A DNA stretch of 64,000 bases from Aquimarina spongiae. GTDB lineage: Bacteria > Bacteroidota > Bacteroidia > Flavobacteriales > Flavobacteriaceae. Every line of letters begins with the position of its first letter. Within the stretch, counting starts at the first letter, position 1. The DNA is taken from assembly GCF_900141785.1 (NCBI RefSeq), contig NZ_FQYP01000006.1:186001-250000 (forward strand). The letters run 5' to 3'. Position numbers and translations under genes: made by a program. This document shows positions 26,980 through 36,006 of the stretch, one piece after another. The notes below the pieces were generated by a model. The model saw only the letters and a list, made by a program, of their open reading frames with translations, was not told the origin of the DNA and did not search any database.

Positions 26980-27381
26980 ATGAAATACCGATTAGAACAA
27001 TGTATAGGATCTAGATTAAGACGCTTATCCCGAATTGCAGACGCTGAAATTAGAAAAGTACTGGGTGGTTATAATATTACCGAGAATCAAATGACGATCC
27101 TATTTACGTTACATGAATTAGGACGAGTAGAACAGGGTAAAATAGGAGAGGTACAATGTCTGGAAAGATCTACGGTAAGTCGTAATATTAAGCTGTTAGA
27201 AAAGCAACATCTAATATCTCGATCAGCTTCTTACAGACCAGAAGTAGAACTCACCACAGAAGGTATGAATCTGGTAAAAGTATTAATCCCCAAATGGGAG
27301 GGAGCCATGGATATATTGGTTGATAAATTGGAAAAAGAAGGATTAGATGGCCTTCAAAATTTGGAGAGAAAATTGATATAA
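26980..27381 (+). CDS. MarR-family transcriptional regulator
   Basis: This 133-residue winged-helix repressor has helix-turn-helix residues QGKIGEVQCLERSTVSRNIK and the wing ISRSASYRPEVELTTEG, as in MarR proteins. Dimerisation helices flank them at both ends. MarR proteins typically release DNA on binding a phenolic, lipid or oxidant ligand. Its own promoter, the membrane protein/hydrolase pair and the metallo-hydrolase all carry the same 16-bp operator, so the regulon can be drawn from sequence alone. Two cysteines (Cys9 and Cys57) could allow redox sensing, which is speculation. Confidence 0.9.
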   Translation: MKYRLEQCIGSRLRRLSRIADAEIRKVLGGYNITENQMTILFTLHELGRVEQGKIGEVQCLERSTVSRNIKLLEKQHLISRSASYRPEVELTTEGMNLVKVLIPKWEGAMDILVDKLEKEGLDGLQNLERKLI

Positions 27382-27396
27382 AAAATTTAAACTTAA

Positions 27397-27412
27397 TGTT
27401 GTATATGCAACA
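27397..27412. promoter_or_regulatory. MarR operator copy 2
   Basis: TGTTGTATATGCAACA is the exact reverse complement of copy 1 at 26944. It lies 38 nt before the start of the small membrane protein gene. Confidence 0.75.
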
Positions 27413-27434
27413 TTTAAAATTTAGAGAATAACAA

Positions 27435-27737
27435 ATGATGAAAGTAAGACCATTACAGCAAGAGAGAAACAAGAATATGGATTCTAGAGCTTTTCCAAAA
27501 CGTATGATCCCCTGGAAACAGGCTTTGGTTACAGCACTTGGCGTGTATCCACTATTATTATCCTATGAATGGGTAATAGCACAAGTTTTGCCTGTGCAAG
27601 AAATGGATCGGCGAATTACTTTGTTGATCATCGTGGTTATGATCGCTACCACTATGGTGTTTCTGGTGATGCCCATGCTTATCAAAATTTTGGGATCCTG
27701 GCTATTTCAAAAAACAATAAAAACAAATAGAAAATGA
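27435..27737 (+). CDS. Small two-helix membrane protein
   Basis: These 100 residues carry two transmembrane helices (about 33-53 and 62-85) after a basic N-terminus. WKQALVTALGVYPLLLSYEW resembles the membrane-anchor segment found at the end of some antibiotic-biosynthesis-monooxygenase-like proteins, but here it stands alone. An ATG at 27477 is an alternative start. The stop overlaps the ATG of the next gene (ATGA), so it is translationally coupled to the alpha/beta hydrolase. It could anchor or assist that enzyme, or export its substrate. The function is not known. Confidence 0.72.
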   Translation: MMKVRPLQQERNKNMDSRAFPKRMIPWKQALVTALGVYPLLLSYEWVIAQVLPVQEMDRRITLLIIVVMIATTMVFLVMPMLIKILGSWLFQKTIKTNRK

Positions 27738-28621
27738 AAACAAATCGACAACATTCTAAACTTTTAAAAACTAGAAATGTACAACTTCAAAAGCTGGGGT
27801 TAAACATTCGTTATGCCGAGCTCGGTAATCCCGTTAATCCTACTGTTTTACTTTTACATGGGGTGCCAGAAAACTTATATGCATGGTATGATATTGCTCC
27901 TGTTTTAGCCAGGAATTATCATGTGTTAGCTATTGATTGGCCTGGTTTTGGGGGCAGCGAAGCTTTTACAGATATGAAGAATCATAACCCTAGATCTTTT
28001 GCCAATGTGGGGATGGATTTTTTAAACACCCTGCAAATTATAAAAGCACAAGTGATGGCTACAGATATTGGACTTTCTCCAGCACTTATTATGGGTGTCG
28101 AGAACCCAGATCGTATCGGACATATTGTAGTGATGGATGGAATTCCATTTCCTACCAGTGCATATTCTTCATGGGAATTGAAGAGTTTTGCTCAAAAAAA
28201 CTCTATAAGAGCAAAAGCACTTATCAAATGGTTTCCAAAAATTTCTGCAAAGATAGCCTACAATAAAGGTTTTTATAAAGGAAGTAATATTCCTAAAGAG
28301 GTGCAAGCAGAGTTTCTAAAAGATGGGTATAACAAAACCACACAAAATGCTTTTCTGTCATATTTTCAGAACAACGCTCCTGGGCAAACGTATTTGGAAA
28401 GCAGAATACATGAAATACAACAACCCGTATTAGTAGTTTGGGGGAAGCATGATCGGTTTATTAATGCAAAGTTAGGAGAATTATTAGCGCAAAAGCTAAC
28501 CAATGCTCAATTAGAAATTATTGATGATTCCGGGCATTTTGTGCATATGGATCAACCACAAAAACTACTTAAAATCACTAACGATTTTCTTGCTTTAGAA
28601 ACCCTAAAAAGAGGAGAGTAG
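27734..28621 (+). CDS. Alpha/beta-fold hydrolase with Asp at the nucleophile position
   Basis: The 295 residues have the alpha/beta-hydrolase layout: oxyanion LLLHGVPENLYAW (His42), IDWPGFGGSEAF, an elbow after strand 5, WGKHDRFIN carrying the acid and the catalytic His in DDSGHFVHMD. The elbow reads MATDIGLSP, with Asp111 where esterases have Ser and where haloalkane dehalogenases and epoxide hydrolases have GHDWG. This points to one of those two activities, though the flanking glycine before the Asp is lost. It overlaps the membrane protein gene by 4 nt and lies under MarR control, which suits detoxification of a reactive halide or epoxide. Confidence 0.85.
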   Translation: MKTNRQHSKLLKTRNVQLQKLGLNIRYAELGNPVNPTVLLLHGVPENLYAWYDIAPVLARNYHVLAIDWPGFGGSEAFTDMKNHNPRSFANVGMDFLNTLQIIKAQVMATDIGLSPALIMGVENPDRIGHIVVMDGIPFPTSAYSSWELKSFAQKNSIRAKALIKWFPKISAKIAYNKGFYKGSNIPKEVQAEFLKDGYNKTTQNAFLSYFQNNAPGQTYLESRIHEIQQPVLVVWGKHDRFINAKLGELLAQKLTNAQLEIIDDSGHFVHMDQPQKLLKITNDFLALETLKRGE

Positions 28622-28649
28622 TTTTTACGGGTAAAAAATTTAAAACAAA

Positions 28650-28665
28650 TGTTGTGTATGCAACT
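28650..28665. promoter_or_regulatory. MarR operator copy 3
   Basis: TGTTGTGTATGCAACT matches copy 2 at 14 of 16 positions and lies 14 nt before the ATG of the metallo-hydrolase gene. Confidence 0.7.
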
Positions 28666-28679
28666 TTAAATTCAACAAA

Positions 28680-30692
28680 ATGAAGACAAAAATAAGTATA
28701 CTATTGATCATGGTGCTTTTACAAGCTTGTACTTCCAGTTCTCAGGAAATTAATACGAACAACATTCAAAATTCAACCAAAGAGTTTACTGGTACAGTGG
28801 GCTTAACAACATCATTACTGCCTTCTAAAAACTTCAATAACTTTAAACAACATGAAAATGATCGAAGCTTCCATTCGGATATAGCTTTTTACGAAGTAGT
28901 ATTGTCTTATGGGCCAATAGAAGATCCTAATCCTGTATTTCTGCTGGCTAACGCTTATATCGCATCAAATCAGCAGGAATACGGAATACGATATTTTGAA
29001 GGTTTGCTGAATGATTTTGGTTCTCAAATGACTAATACAATCAAATCGAATTACCTTTCTGCCTACGCATTATTGCGTGCTACATATGCAGATCATGTTG
29101 GTTTGTTTTCAAGAATAGGTTGGGTAAAAGAAACCTTTAAGATTCTAGAAGAAGCTGAGGAACTGGCAGATGCCAACCCATTAGTCTACTGGTCTTCTGG
29201 TATTATTTACACCCAGGTTCCTAGATTCTTTAATAAGAGGAAACAAGCTTTAATTCAATTAACATGGTTAGAAAATCATCCAGAACTAGAGCCCACTCCA
29301 GGTTTTTACAGAGAGGTATACCATCATTTAGCTAAGTTGCACCTGGATAATGGAGAGGAAGAATTGGCGACGAAGTATCTTGCTAAAAGTGGCTATACAG
29401 ATTATGTTCCCAAACAATTATTTATGGGGTGGTTTGCTACCACCAAAGAAAAAGGACTTCTCTTTTCTCCAGTTCCTTCAATAGAAGAAGTTATCGAAGG
29501 CAGAGTCTATGGCCTTCAGGGTTTTGGCTTTTCTGATTTATATTTTGTGGTATCCAAAAACGGACAAGAACTTATCTCGATAGACGCAGGTACTCAGCCC
29601 TTCAGTATAAAAGCAGGATATGAATTTTTACTGAAGCATTATCCAAATCTACCTCCTTTACGAAATGCAATAATCACTCATGCGCATTGGGATCATATAG
29701 GCGGACATACGTATTTTAAAACCTTGGATCATAAGGTTACACTTTATGGTCGAGGAAATTTTCATGGTACTGTAGACCGAGTTCTCAAAAATCATCGTTA
29801 CGATCAGTTCCGAAGTATTCATTTCAAAGAGGATTGGGTGAGTCAATATCGACCCGATAGCTTGATTACAGCTAAAACTACAATTACTCTTGGTCAATCC
29901 TCAATTACTATTATTCCTGTTACCGGAGGAGAGACAGAAGATGCTCTGCTGATACATTTTTCAGATTTGGGAGTGATTTTTATGGGAGACACCCTAATGC
30001 CCTTTTATGGTGAACCTTGGGTTGAAGAAGGGCATATCGATGAAGCCTTAGAAGTAATGGATACAGCTTTGGACCTGGGCCCAAAATATTTGCTTCATGG
30101 GCATATTGGCATAACCATGTTGTACGAGAATCAAAAACAACTTCGCTTGTATAGAGATGCTTATCGCTGGTTGGTCTCTGCAACCAAAAAGCATATCAAT
30201 AATGGGTATTCTGCAAAGGATATCATCCGATTGAATCTGATTCCACCCGGGCTTCAGAATCATCCAGAGATCTTTATTGGATATCTATCTCCGAGAGATC
30301 ATATAATTTCAAGAATAGCAGATCATATGGTGGGTATTTGGCAGGAAGAAGTTACAGGCAAAGACCCTGAAGGGTTGGATGTAATTACTACTGTAGAACG
30401 GGGTAGGCTATTAGAACTATATCTTAATCTATCAGGAAAACAAGTCGCCAAAGCATTAAAGAAAATGATTTGCAATGGGGATAACGAATTAGCACTGCAA
30501 ATGGCTATTGCTGCGGAAAGCAGGTATCCCGAAAACAAGAAAATCAAAAACCTAAAAGAAGAAGCAGCGGATCGATTACGAAGTGGGGTTCAGTTTTTTG
30601 ATCCTTTCAAGTTCGTGACGTATACCGAAATGATAGGGAAAGAGCATTATCCAATTTTGGAAGAGAAATTAACAGATCCATTCCATAGATAG
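28680..30692 (+). CDS. Alkylsulfatase-like metallo-beta-lactamase-fold lipoprotein
   Basis: The 670 residues start with a lipoprotein signal (VLLQACTSS, Cys16). An unusual N-terminal helical region of about 240 residues with TPR-like character precedes the metallo-beta-lactamase core. The metal motif THAHWDHIGGH is at about residues 332-342, with FMGDTLMPFYG and LLHGHIG further on. The C-terminal half fits the alkylsulfatase dimerisation region and SCP-2-like tail (TTVERGRLLELYLNLSG). SdsA1/Sdsa-type enzymes cut alkyl sulfate esters to alcohols. The MarR site before it suggests induction by the substrate or a membrane-active compound. A different ester or lactone substrate is possible. Confidence 0.8.
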   Translation: MKTKISILLIMVLLQACTSSSQEINTNNIQNSTKEFTGTVGLTTSLLPSKNFNNFKQHENDRSFHSDIAFYEVVLSYGPIEDPNPVFLLANAYIASNQQEYGIRYFEGLLNDFGSQMTNTIKSNYLSAYALLRATYADHVGLFSRIGWVKETFKILEEAEELADANPLVYWSSGIIYTQVPRFFNKRKQALIQLTWLENHPELEPTPGFYREVYHHLAKLHLDNGEEELATKYLAKSGYTDYVPKQLFMGWFATTKEKGLLFSPVPSIEEVIEGRVYGLQGFGFSDLYFVVSKNGQELISIDAGTQPFSIKAGYEFLLKHYPNLPPLRNAIITHAHWDHIGGHTYFKTLDHKVTLYGRGNFHGTVDRVLKNHRYDQFRSIHFKEDWVSQYRPDSLITAKTTITLGQSSITIIPVTGGETEDALLIHFSDLGVIFMGDTLMPFYGEPWVEEGHIDEALEVMDTALDLGPKYLLHGHIGITMLYENQKQLRLYRDAYRWLVSATKKHINNGYSAKDIIRLNLIPPGLQNHPEIFIGYLSPRDHIISRIADHMVGIWQEEVTGKDPEGLDVITTVERGRLLELYLNLSGKQVAKALKKMICNGDNELALQMAIAAESRYPENKKIKNLKEEAADRLRSGVQFFDPFKFVTYTEMIGKEHYPILEEKLTDPFHR

Positions 30693-30722
30693 GGTGAATC
30701 TAAGTCTATACTGCGTGTAATT

Positions 30723-30754
30723 AAGAAGAGATAGTTTTTAGACTATTTCTTCTT
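30723..30754. terminator. Bidirectional terminator
   Basis: AAGAAGAGATAG pairs with CTATTTCTTCTT (one G:T pair) around a loop of 8 nt, with T runs on the right and A runs on the left. It separates the convergent metallo-hydrolase (ends 30692) and LacI (ends 30765) genes. Confidence 0.7.
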
Positions 30755-30764
30755 ATTTTTCTTT

Positions 30765-31796
30765 CTAAGAAACACTAAAAGTCGATGCTCTAACAATTAA
30801 TTCAGTTTTGATTTCAATTGTTTTTTTGACCATGAGATCGGTGTCATCTTCATTTTCGATTTCTTGGATAAGGTATTTTGTTGCTGTTTTTCCAATGGTA
30901 TTACCCGGTTGATTTACAGTGGTGAGATTAGGTTCTATAATCTTAGCGTGTTTAGAATTACTAAACCCTACGACAGCTATATCCTCAGGGATTTTGATAT
31001 TGAATTTATTCAAGGTTTGAATAACACCAATCGCAGCGCTATCGGTGATAGCAAAAATAGCATCAGGTCTTTCTTTGAGACTCAATAAGATATTGGCCAT
31101 TCTTTTTCCTTGTTGTAGAGAAATGTCATCAACACTGATAATGATTTTTTCATCAATTTCTATTTGGTGTTCTTTCAAAGCTCTTAGATATCCCGCAAAT
31201 CTCTTTTCTGAAGTATATGAGAACTCCCGTTCCTTGATAATAGCAATTCTTTTTTTGCCGATATTAATAAGATGTTCAATCGCATTAAAGGCAGCTTCTT
31301 CATCATTTATAGTGATCTGCGTACAAGGAATCTTATCAGAGACTTTATCAAACAAAATCAAAGGAAGTGTATCTATAATAGGGAGAATATTACCTATATC
31401 TCTAGTCATTTTGGTCAAAGATGCCAATATTCCGTCTACACCAAATTGTATCATGGTATGAAACATTTCGTTTTGTTTTTTCACATCATTATTCGACTCT
31501 GATATGATTACTCTGTATCCCTGCATAGAGGCTTGTTCCAGAATGCCTCGAACGATGGTGGCTGTAAAGTAATGCGTAATATTAGGAACAATCACACCGA
31601 TAATATTGGATTTGTGTTTTCTGAATCCTTTGGCAAAAATATTGGGGATATAGTTTTTGGATTGTGCTAATTGTTTCACTTTGGTTTTAGTATCCTCACT
31701 AATATCTGGGTGATCATTTAATGCTCTGGAAACCGTTGAAATAGAGAGATTCAAGGCCTGAGCTAACATTTTCATGGTGGTAATCTCTTTTTTCAT
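30765..31796 (-). CDS. LacI-family repressor of the mannosylglycerate-type operon
   Basis: The frame stays open to 31850, but that longer version would place the tandem operators inside the coding region. The ATG at 31794-31796 gives 343 residues and the normal start MKKEITTMKMLAQALN. The helix-turn-helix is TTMKMLAQALNLSISTVSRALN and the hinge is YIPNIFAKGFRKHKSNIIGV. The effector domain is full length. The gene diverges from the TonB receptor operon with two overlapping operators in the shared intergenic region, so it should repress both itself and the operon until the sugar or glycoside is present. The ligand is not known. Confidence 0.9.
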   Translation of the reverse strand: MKKEITTMKMLAQALNLSISTVSRALNDHPDISEDTKTKVKQLAQSKNYIPNIFAKGFRKHKSNIIGVIVPNITHYFTATIVRGILEQASMQGYRVIISESNNDVKKQNEMFHTMIQFGVDGILASLTKMTRDIGNILPIIDTLPLILFDKVSDKIPCTQITINDEEAAFNAIEHLINIGKKRIAIIKEREFSYTSEKRFAGYLRALKEHQIEIDEKIIISVDDISLQQGKRMANILLSLKERPDAIFAITDSAAIGVIQTLNKFNIKIPEDIAVVGFSNSKHAKIIEPNLTTVNQPGNTIGKTATKYLIQEIENEDDTDLMVKKTIEIKTELIVRASTFSVS

Positions 31797-31820
31797 ATCA
31801 AATTTTATTAAAAACAAATT

Positions 31821-31844
31821 GCAAACGTTTGCGAAAACGTTTGC
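31821..31844. promoter_or_regulatory. Tandem LacI operators
   Basis: GCAAACGTTTGC (31821-31832, perfect palindrome with central CG) is followed at once by GAAAACGTTTGC (31833-31844). This is the standard LacI/CcpA-type operator shape, doubled. It sits 24 nt upstream of the lacI start and about 80 nt upstream of the TonB receptor start. A -7-like TAAATTTG for the receptor lies at 31891-31898. Confidence 0.8.
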
Positions 31845-31926
31845 ATACAAAAATGATAATTTTTTGGCATTTTTTATAAGGTTATAACAATAAATTTGAG
31901 AAATACTTCACATAAATATATTAATA

Positions 31927-34590
31927 ATGAAAAAAGCTATCACTGTATTGTTATGTGTATTCGGCACATTAATAGCGTTCTCGCAAACAGAAATTTCAGG
32001 AACTGTTACAGACAACACAGGTTTACCCCTATTAGGAGCTAACATTACTATTTTGGATAGTAACTCAGGTACCGTTTCGGATTTTGATGGAAAATTCAGT
32101 TTTTCATCAAATCTAACAGGACCTAAGCAAATACAAGTTTCTTTTTTAGGATTTAAAACCCATACGGAGTCGATCGAACTTAATGGAACACCCATAACCC
32201 TTCAAATCACTTTACAAGAAGGAAATACATTAGATGAAGTGCTTCTCACAGCTTCATCTACTTTTAGATCACAAAAACAAGCACCTTTATCAATTAGTTC
32301 AAAAGGAATCAACGAAATCACTAAACTTTCTGCCAATAGTCAGGCGGATATTTTAAGAGACGTTCCCGGTATTACCGCAGAAGGTGGAGGTGGAGAAACA
32401 GCTACCAACTTATTTGTAAGAGGATTGCCTTCTGGGGGACAATATGTATTTAACCCCCTACAATATGATGGAATGCCGTTAACCAGTACTTTTGGGCTTA
32501 ATTCTTCGGCCCATGATGTATATGCAAGACCTGACATAGGATTTAAAGGCGTAGAATTTGTACGAGGTGGTGCCGCTGTATTATACGGTGCAGGGTCTGT
32601 TGCGGGTATTATCAACTATACCAGTAAAACGGGAGATACCAATGACGAAACCGTAATTAATGTAGAATATGGAAATAGAGGAAGGTTAAAAACCGACTTT
32701 TATAGTGGAGGTAAATTAGGAGGTGAAAATTCGAATACCTACTATGCATTTACTGGTTTTGTAAGAAAAGATAATGGCCCTATCGAAACAGGGTTAGATA
32801 CAAGAGGTGTACAATTTAGAGCAAATATCAAAAAGAAATTCGACAATGGATCTTTTACGGTGCATGGTCAATTTATTAATGATAGAGTACAATTCTTCCT
32901 TCCTTTGCCGCTCCAGGGAGGTTCTAGAGAACGTATTAATGGTAATGATGGAGATGAGGTTGAACAGCTTTTGTCTGGCGAATTGGCCAATACGTCTTTC
33001 TTAACTCCTGGAGGGGTGTATGAAAGCCCTATAGACGATGGTGTTTTTACCAGAGGTGGATATCTTTTGGCAGATTTCAACTATAATCTAACAGATAATT
33101 TAAAATTTAAAGCCAAAGCAAAATATGCTAATTACCAGCACAACTTTGCATTGTATGTAGGAGGAAATGGAGATTTTGGAAACCCAATCACCTTGGCAAA
33201 TTATGTTTCCGAAATAGCTCCTGGAAACACTGGTTTTAATGCTACGTATCAAGGAGGAACTGGAGCTCAGATAAACGGTACGGATCTGGTAGTAGAGAAT
33301 TTACATGTAGATCGTTTACGTCCAATGACCGATTATTCTGGAGAAGCGAACTTAATATTAAAATCAGGAGATGGCAATCATACTTTCACGTTAGGAACGT
33401 ATTTGGCAAGAACAGAAGCCGAAGATGTAAATTTCCAATATAGAGTGCTTTCTGAATTTAATAATAATCCCCGATTGGTAAATTTAAGTTATACAGATGC
33501 AGGTGGTGGAAATGTGATTTATTCTGAAGGAGGTTTGTATAACCGAATAGGGATGACCGCCAATAACTTCTTAACCCAAAGTAGAACGGCATTCTACTTC
33601 ACTGATGAAATGGTATTTGATAGATGGCGTTTTGACGTTGGAATCCGAATCGAAAATACCGAAGGAACTTTCAGAAGGGGAGGATTAGAAGAATCACAAG
33701 TATATGACAATCCAGAATTGACTGCAGAACTGCAAAATGTAAGTTTTTCAGATGGAACTTTTACTACTGGAGAGATCGATGATACCGCATGGGCCGTTTC
33801 TTTGGCAGGTTTGTATGAGTTGACAGAGTCTACCAATCTATATGCAAACTTCTCCAGAGGGTTTTTCTTCCCACAGCAAAGAGGTTTTGCTCCAACACCA
33901 GGTATTAGAGAAACCAATTATGAAGCAGAAACGATTATCCAGGGTGAGCTTGGAGCCAAGTTTGGAACCGCTGCTTTTTCTGGGTCGGTAGCAGGTTACT
34001 TTGTGAATCTTAGTGATCGTATCCGAATTGATCAGGCCATATCTGGAGGACAATTGGTAGATCAGGCTAGAAGTGAGCAAACTACCAGAACTTTTGGATT
34101 AGAAGCTACTGGACAATACCGTTTGACGGACGCACTTAATATCAATGCTACAGTTACCTATCAAGACCATGAGATCACCAAAAATGAAACCACAGACTTA
34201 GTAAATAATACGACATCTACCATCAACGAAGGAAATGAAATAGGAAGACAGCCTAACTTTTTAGGAAGTCTTGGAGCAACTTATGATGATTCAAAGATTG
34301 ATGCTAACTTTACTTTGAATCATACAGGAGCTAAGTTTACCGATGATTCTAATAACGTAGAGTTGGATGCGATTTCTATTGTGAGAATTGGTGGTGGGTA
34401 TACTTTCAAAACACAAAATACCAACGCTATACGATTAGGATTTTCTGTATTTAACTTGTTTGATAGTGATGGACTTACCGAAGGTAACCCTAGAGCTGGA
34501 ATCGCCGGTCAATCTGCCGATGGAGAGTTTTTCTTTGGAAGACCTATTCTACCACGTAGATTTTTCCTGACCGCTACTTATAATTTTTAA
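31927..34590 (+). CDS. TonB-dependent outer-membrane receptor without a SusD partner
   Basis: These 887 residues comprise a signal peptide (1-19), a carboxypeptidase-D-like regulatory domain (about 22-98, ISGTVTDNTGLPLLGANI), a plug (about 115-225, ILRDVPGITAEG, NLFVRGLPSGG, GGAAVLYGAGSVAGIINY) and a beta-barrel ending in PRRFFLTATYNF with the terminal aromatic residue. It imports a ligand across the outer membrane with TonB energy. It is not followed by susD, and its fold is closer to siderophore or small-molecule receptors than to SusC. It heads an operon for a glycosylglycerate-type hydrolase, which fits uptake of a small charged solute. Iron or cobalamin uptake is a less likely alternative given the neighbours. 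Confidence 0.92.
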   Translation: MKKAITVLLCVFGTLIAFSQTEISGTVTDNTGLPLLGANITILDSNSGTVSDFDGKFSFSSNLTGPKQIQVSFLGFKTHTESIELNGTPITLQITLQEGNTLDEVLLTASSTFRSQKQAPLSISSKGINEITKLSANSQADILRDVPGITAEGGGGETATNLFVRGLPSGGQYVFNPLQYDGMPLTSTFGLNSSAHDVYARPDIGFKGVEFVRGGAAVLYGAGSVAGIINYTSKTGDTNDETVINVEYGNRGRLKTDFYSGGKLGGENSNTYYAFTGFVRKDNGPIETGLDTRGVQFRANIKKKFDNGSFTVHGQFINDRVQFFLPLPLQGGSRERINGNDGDEVEQLLSGELANTSFLTPGGVYESPIDDGVFTRGGYLLADFNYNLTDNLKFKAKAKYANYQHNFALYVGGNGDFGNPITLANYVSEIAPGNTGFNATYQGGTGAQINGTDLVVENLHVDRLRPMTDYSGEANLILKSGDGNHTFTLGTYLARTEAEDVNFQYRVLSEFNNNPRLVNLSYTDAGGGNVIYSEGGLYNRIGMTANNFLTQSRTAFYFTDEMVFDRWRFDVGIRIENTEGTFRRGGLEESQVYDNPELTAELQNVSFSDGTFTTGEIDDTAWAVSLAGLYELTESTNLYANFSRGFFFPQQRGFAPTPGIRETNYEAETIIQGELGAKFGTAAFSGSVAGYFVNLSDRIRIDQAISGGQLVDQARSEQTTRTFGLEATGQYRLTDALNINATVTYQDHEITKNETTDLVNNTTSTINEGNEIGRQPNFLGSLGATYDDSKIDANFTLNHTGAKFTDDSNNVELDAISIVRIGGGYTFKTQNTNAIRLGFSVFNLFDSDGLTEGNPRAGIAGQSADGEFFFGRPILPRRFFLTATYNF

Positions 34591-34619
34591 ACCATTTGAT
34601 GAATTTGTTTGAGTTAAGA

Positions 34620-34647
34620 CATCACTTGCAGTAAAATGCAAGTGATG
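34620..34647 (+). terminator. Intercistronic hairpin after the TonB receptor gene
   Basis: CATCACTTGCA and TGCAAGTGATG form a perfect 11-bp stem with a 6-nt loop, followed by CACTTTTATT. It lies 30 nt after the receptor stop and 29 nt before the hydrolase start. It could attenuate downstream genes or stabilise the receptor message. Confidence 0.6.
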
Positions 34648-34675
34648 CACTTTTATTAATCGATTAAGAATTGTT

Positions 34676-35980
34676 ATGACATCATTAGAGAAAAAAGCAA
34701 TCGAAGTTTTGAACAAGAACTGGAAAGATAACTTTAGCATACCTTGCGCCAATTTATATCCTTTTCAATGGTTCTGGGATTCGGGTTTGATAGCAATTGG
34801 TCTGGCACATTTCGATATGCCCAAAGCTGAAAAAGAAATAGTAACCTTATTAGATGCGCAATGGGGGAATGGGTTTATTCCTCATATTATTTTTCATACG
34901 GAAACAGACTCGTATTTTCCGGGAGCGGATTTTCACCACTCGAGTTTACACCCGCAGGCTTCACAAAAGTATCGGTCTACAGGAATGACTCAACCCCCAG
35001 TTACCGGATTTGTATTAGAAGAAATGTATCGAATTAGCACTGACAAAAAAGCTACACTAAATTTTATCAAAACGGTTATAGACAAGGTGTACTTCAATCA
35101 CAAGTATTTTTATCATAATCGGGATCCTAAAGATGAGGGGTTGGTGTATATTTATCATAATTGGGAATCTGGAACCGATAATTCTCCCATGTGGGATGAT
35201 GTTTGGAAAACTATGAACCCACCAGAATACACTTTTGAAAGAAGAGACACTACCCACGTAGACGCCTCAGAAAGACCTTCAAAAAGAGAATATGACCACT
35301 ATTTGCATATCATAGAAATAGCAAAAGAACATAAGTATAACGATGCAAAGATCGCAGAGTTATCTCCTTTTTTGGTCCAGGACCCCCTATTTAATGCGAT
35401 ACTTATCAAATCCAATAAAAGTTTGATCAAACTGTATGAACTAATTGGTGGTCATTCTGATAAGATTTCGCAATTACAAGATTGGCAAAATAAAGCGATA
35501 ACTTCGTTTAATGCTAAATTGTTTGACGAAGAAGTAGGTGCTTATGTTCATTATGATCTTAGAAATGAAAAGCCACTCAGGTATTTATCTTCGTCTTCGT
35601 TTTCACCATTGTTTGCAGGTATTCCCGATACGGAAAGAGCTGAGGCTATGATCCAGATAATGCTCAATAAATTTGGAGGAGATCATCAATATTTATGCGC
35701 CTCTTTTGATCCCACCAGTGATCGGTTTAATCCAAAAAAGTACTGGCGAGGACCTGTGTGGGTGAATTTAAACTGGATGCTTTATCATGGGGTATCCGAA
35801 TATGGATATAATGATATTGCCGAGCGCATTAAAAAGGATACTATAGAAATCATAGAGAAAAATGGGTTTTACGAATATTTTGATTCGAGGAAAGAAATTC
35901 ATGAAAAAGGAAAAGCAGGGTATGGAGGTAATGATTTTTCCTGGAGTGCGGCTTTGCTTATCGATTTGATAAGTTCGTGA
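34676..35980 (+). CDS. Mannosylglycerate/glucosylglycerate hydrolase-like (GH63)
   Basis: This cytoplasmic enzyme of 434 residues has an (alpha/alpha)6-barrel. It starts MTSLEKKAIEVLNKNW, and the segment LYPFQWFWDSGLIAIGLAHFD followed by LLDAQWGNGFIPHIIF matches my memory of the bacterial mannosylglycerate hydrolases (Thermus, Rubrobacter) and the mycobacterial glucosylglycerate hydrolase. The likely acid is Asp168 in NWESGTDNSPMWDD. The late KYWRGPVWVNLNWMLYHG and the candidate base Glu400 in GFYEYFD before DFSWSAALL complete the pattern. It would split mannosylglycerate into mannose and glycerate. The glycerate kinase and mannose-6-phosphate isomerase in the same operon support exactly these products. 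A glucosylglycerate preference is the main alternative. Confidence 0.78.
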   Translation: MTSLEKKAIEVLNKNWKDNFSIPCANLYPFQWFWDSGLIAIGLAHFDMPKAEKEIVTLLDAQWGNGFIPHIIFHTETDSYFPGADFHHSSLHPQASQKYRSTGMTQPPVTGFVLEEMYRISTDKKATLNFIKTVIDKVYFNHKYFYHNRDPKDEGLVYIYHNWESGTDNSPMWDDVWKTMNPPEYTFERRDTTHVDASERPSKREYDHYLHIIEIAKEHKYNDAKIAELSPFLVQDPLFNAILIKSNKSLIKLYELIGGHSDKISQLQDWQNKAITSFNAKLFDEEVGAYVHYDLRNEKPLRYLSSSSFSPLFAGIPDTERAEAMIQIMLNKFGGDHQYLCASFDPTSDRFNPKKYWRGPVWVNLNWMLYHGVSEYGYNDIAERIKKDTIEIIEKNGFYEYFDSRKEIHEKGKAGYGGNDFSWSAALLIDLISS

Positions 35981-36006
35981 ATGTAGTAAATACTAAAGAT
36001 GTAAAG

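Noticed and set aside
31797..31850. Longer LacI start at 31850
   Set aside because: It would put both operators inside the coding region. The ATG at 31796 gives the usual LacI N-terminus.
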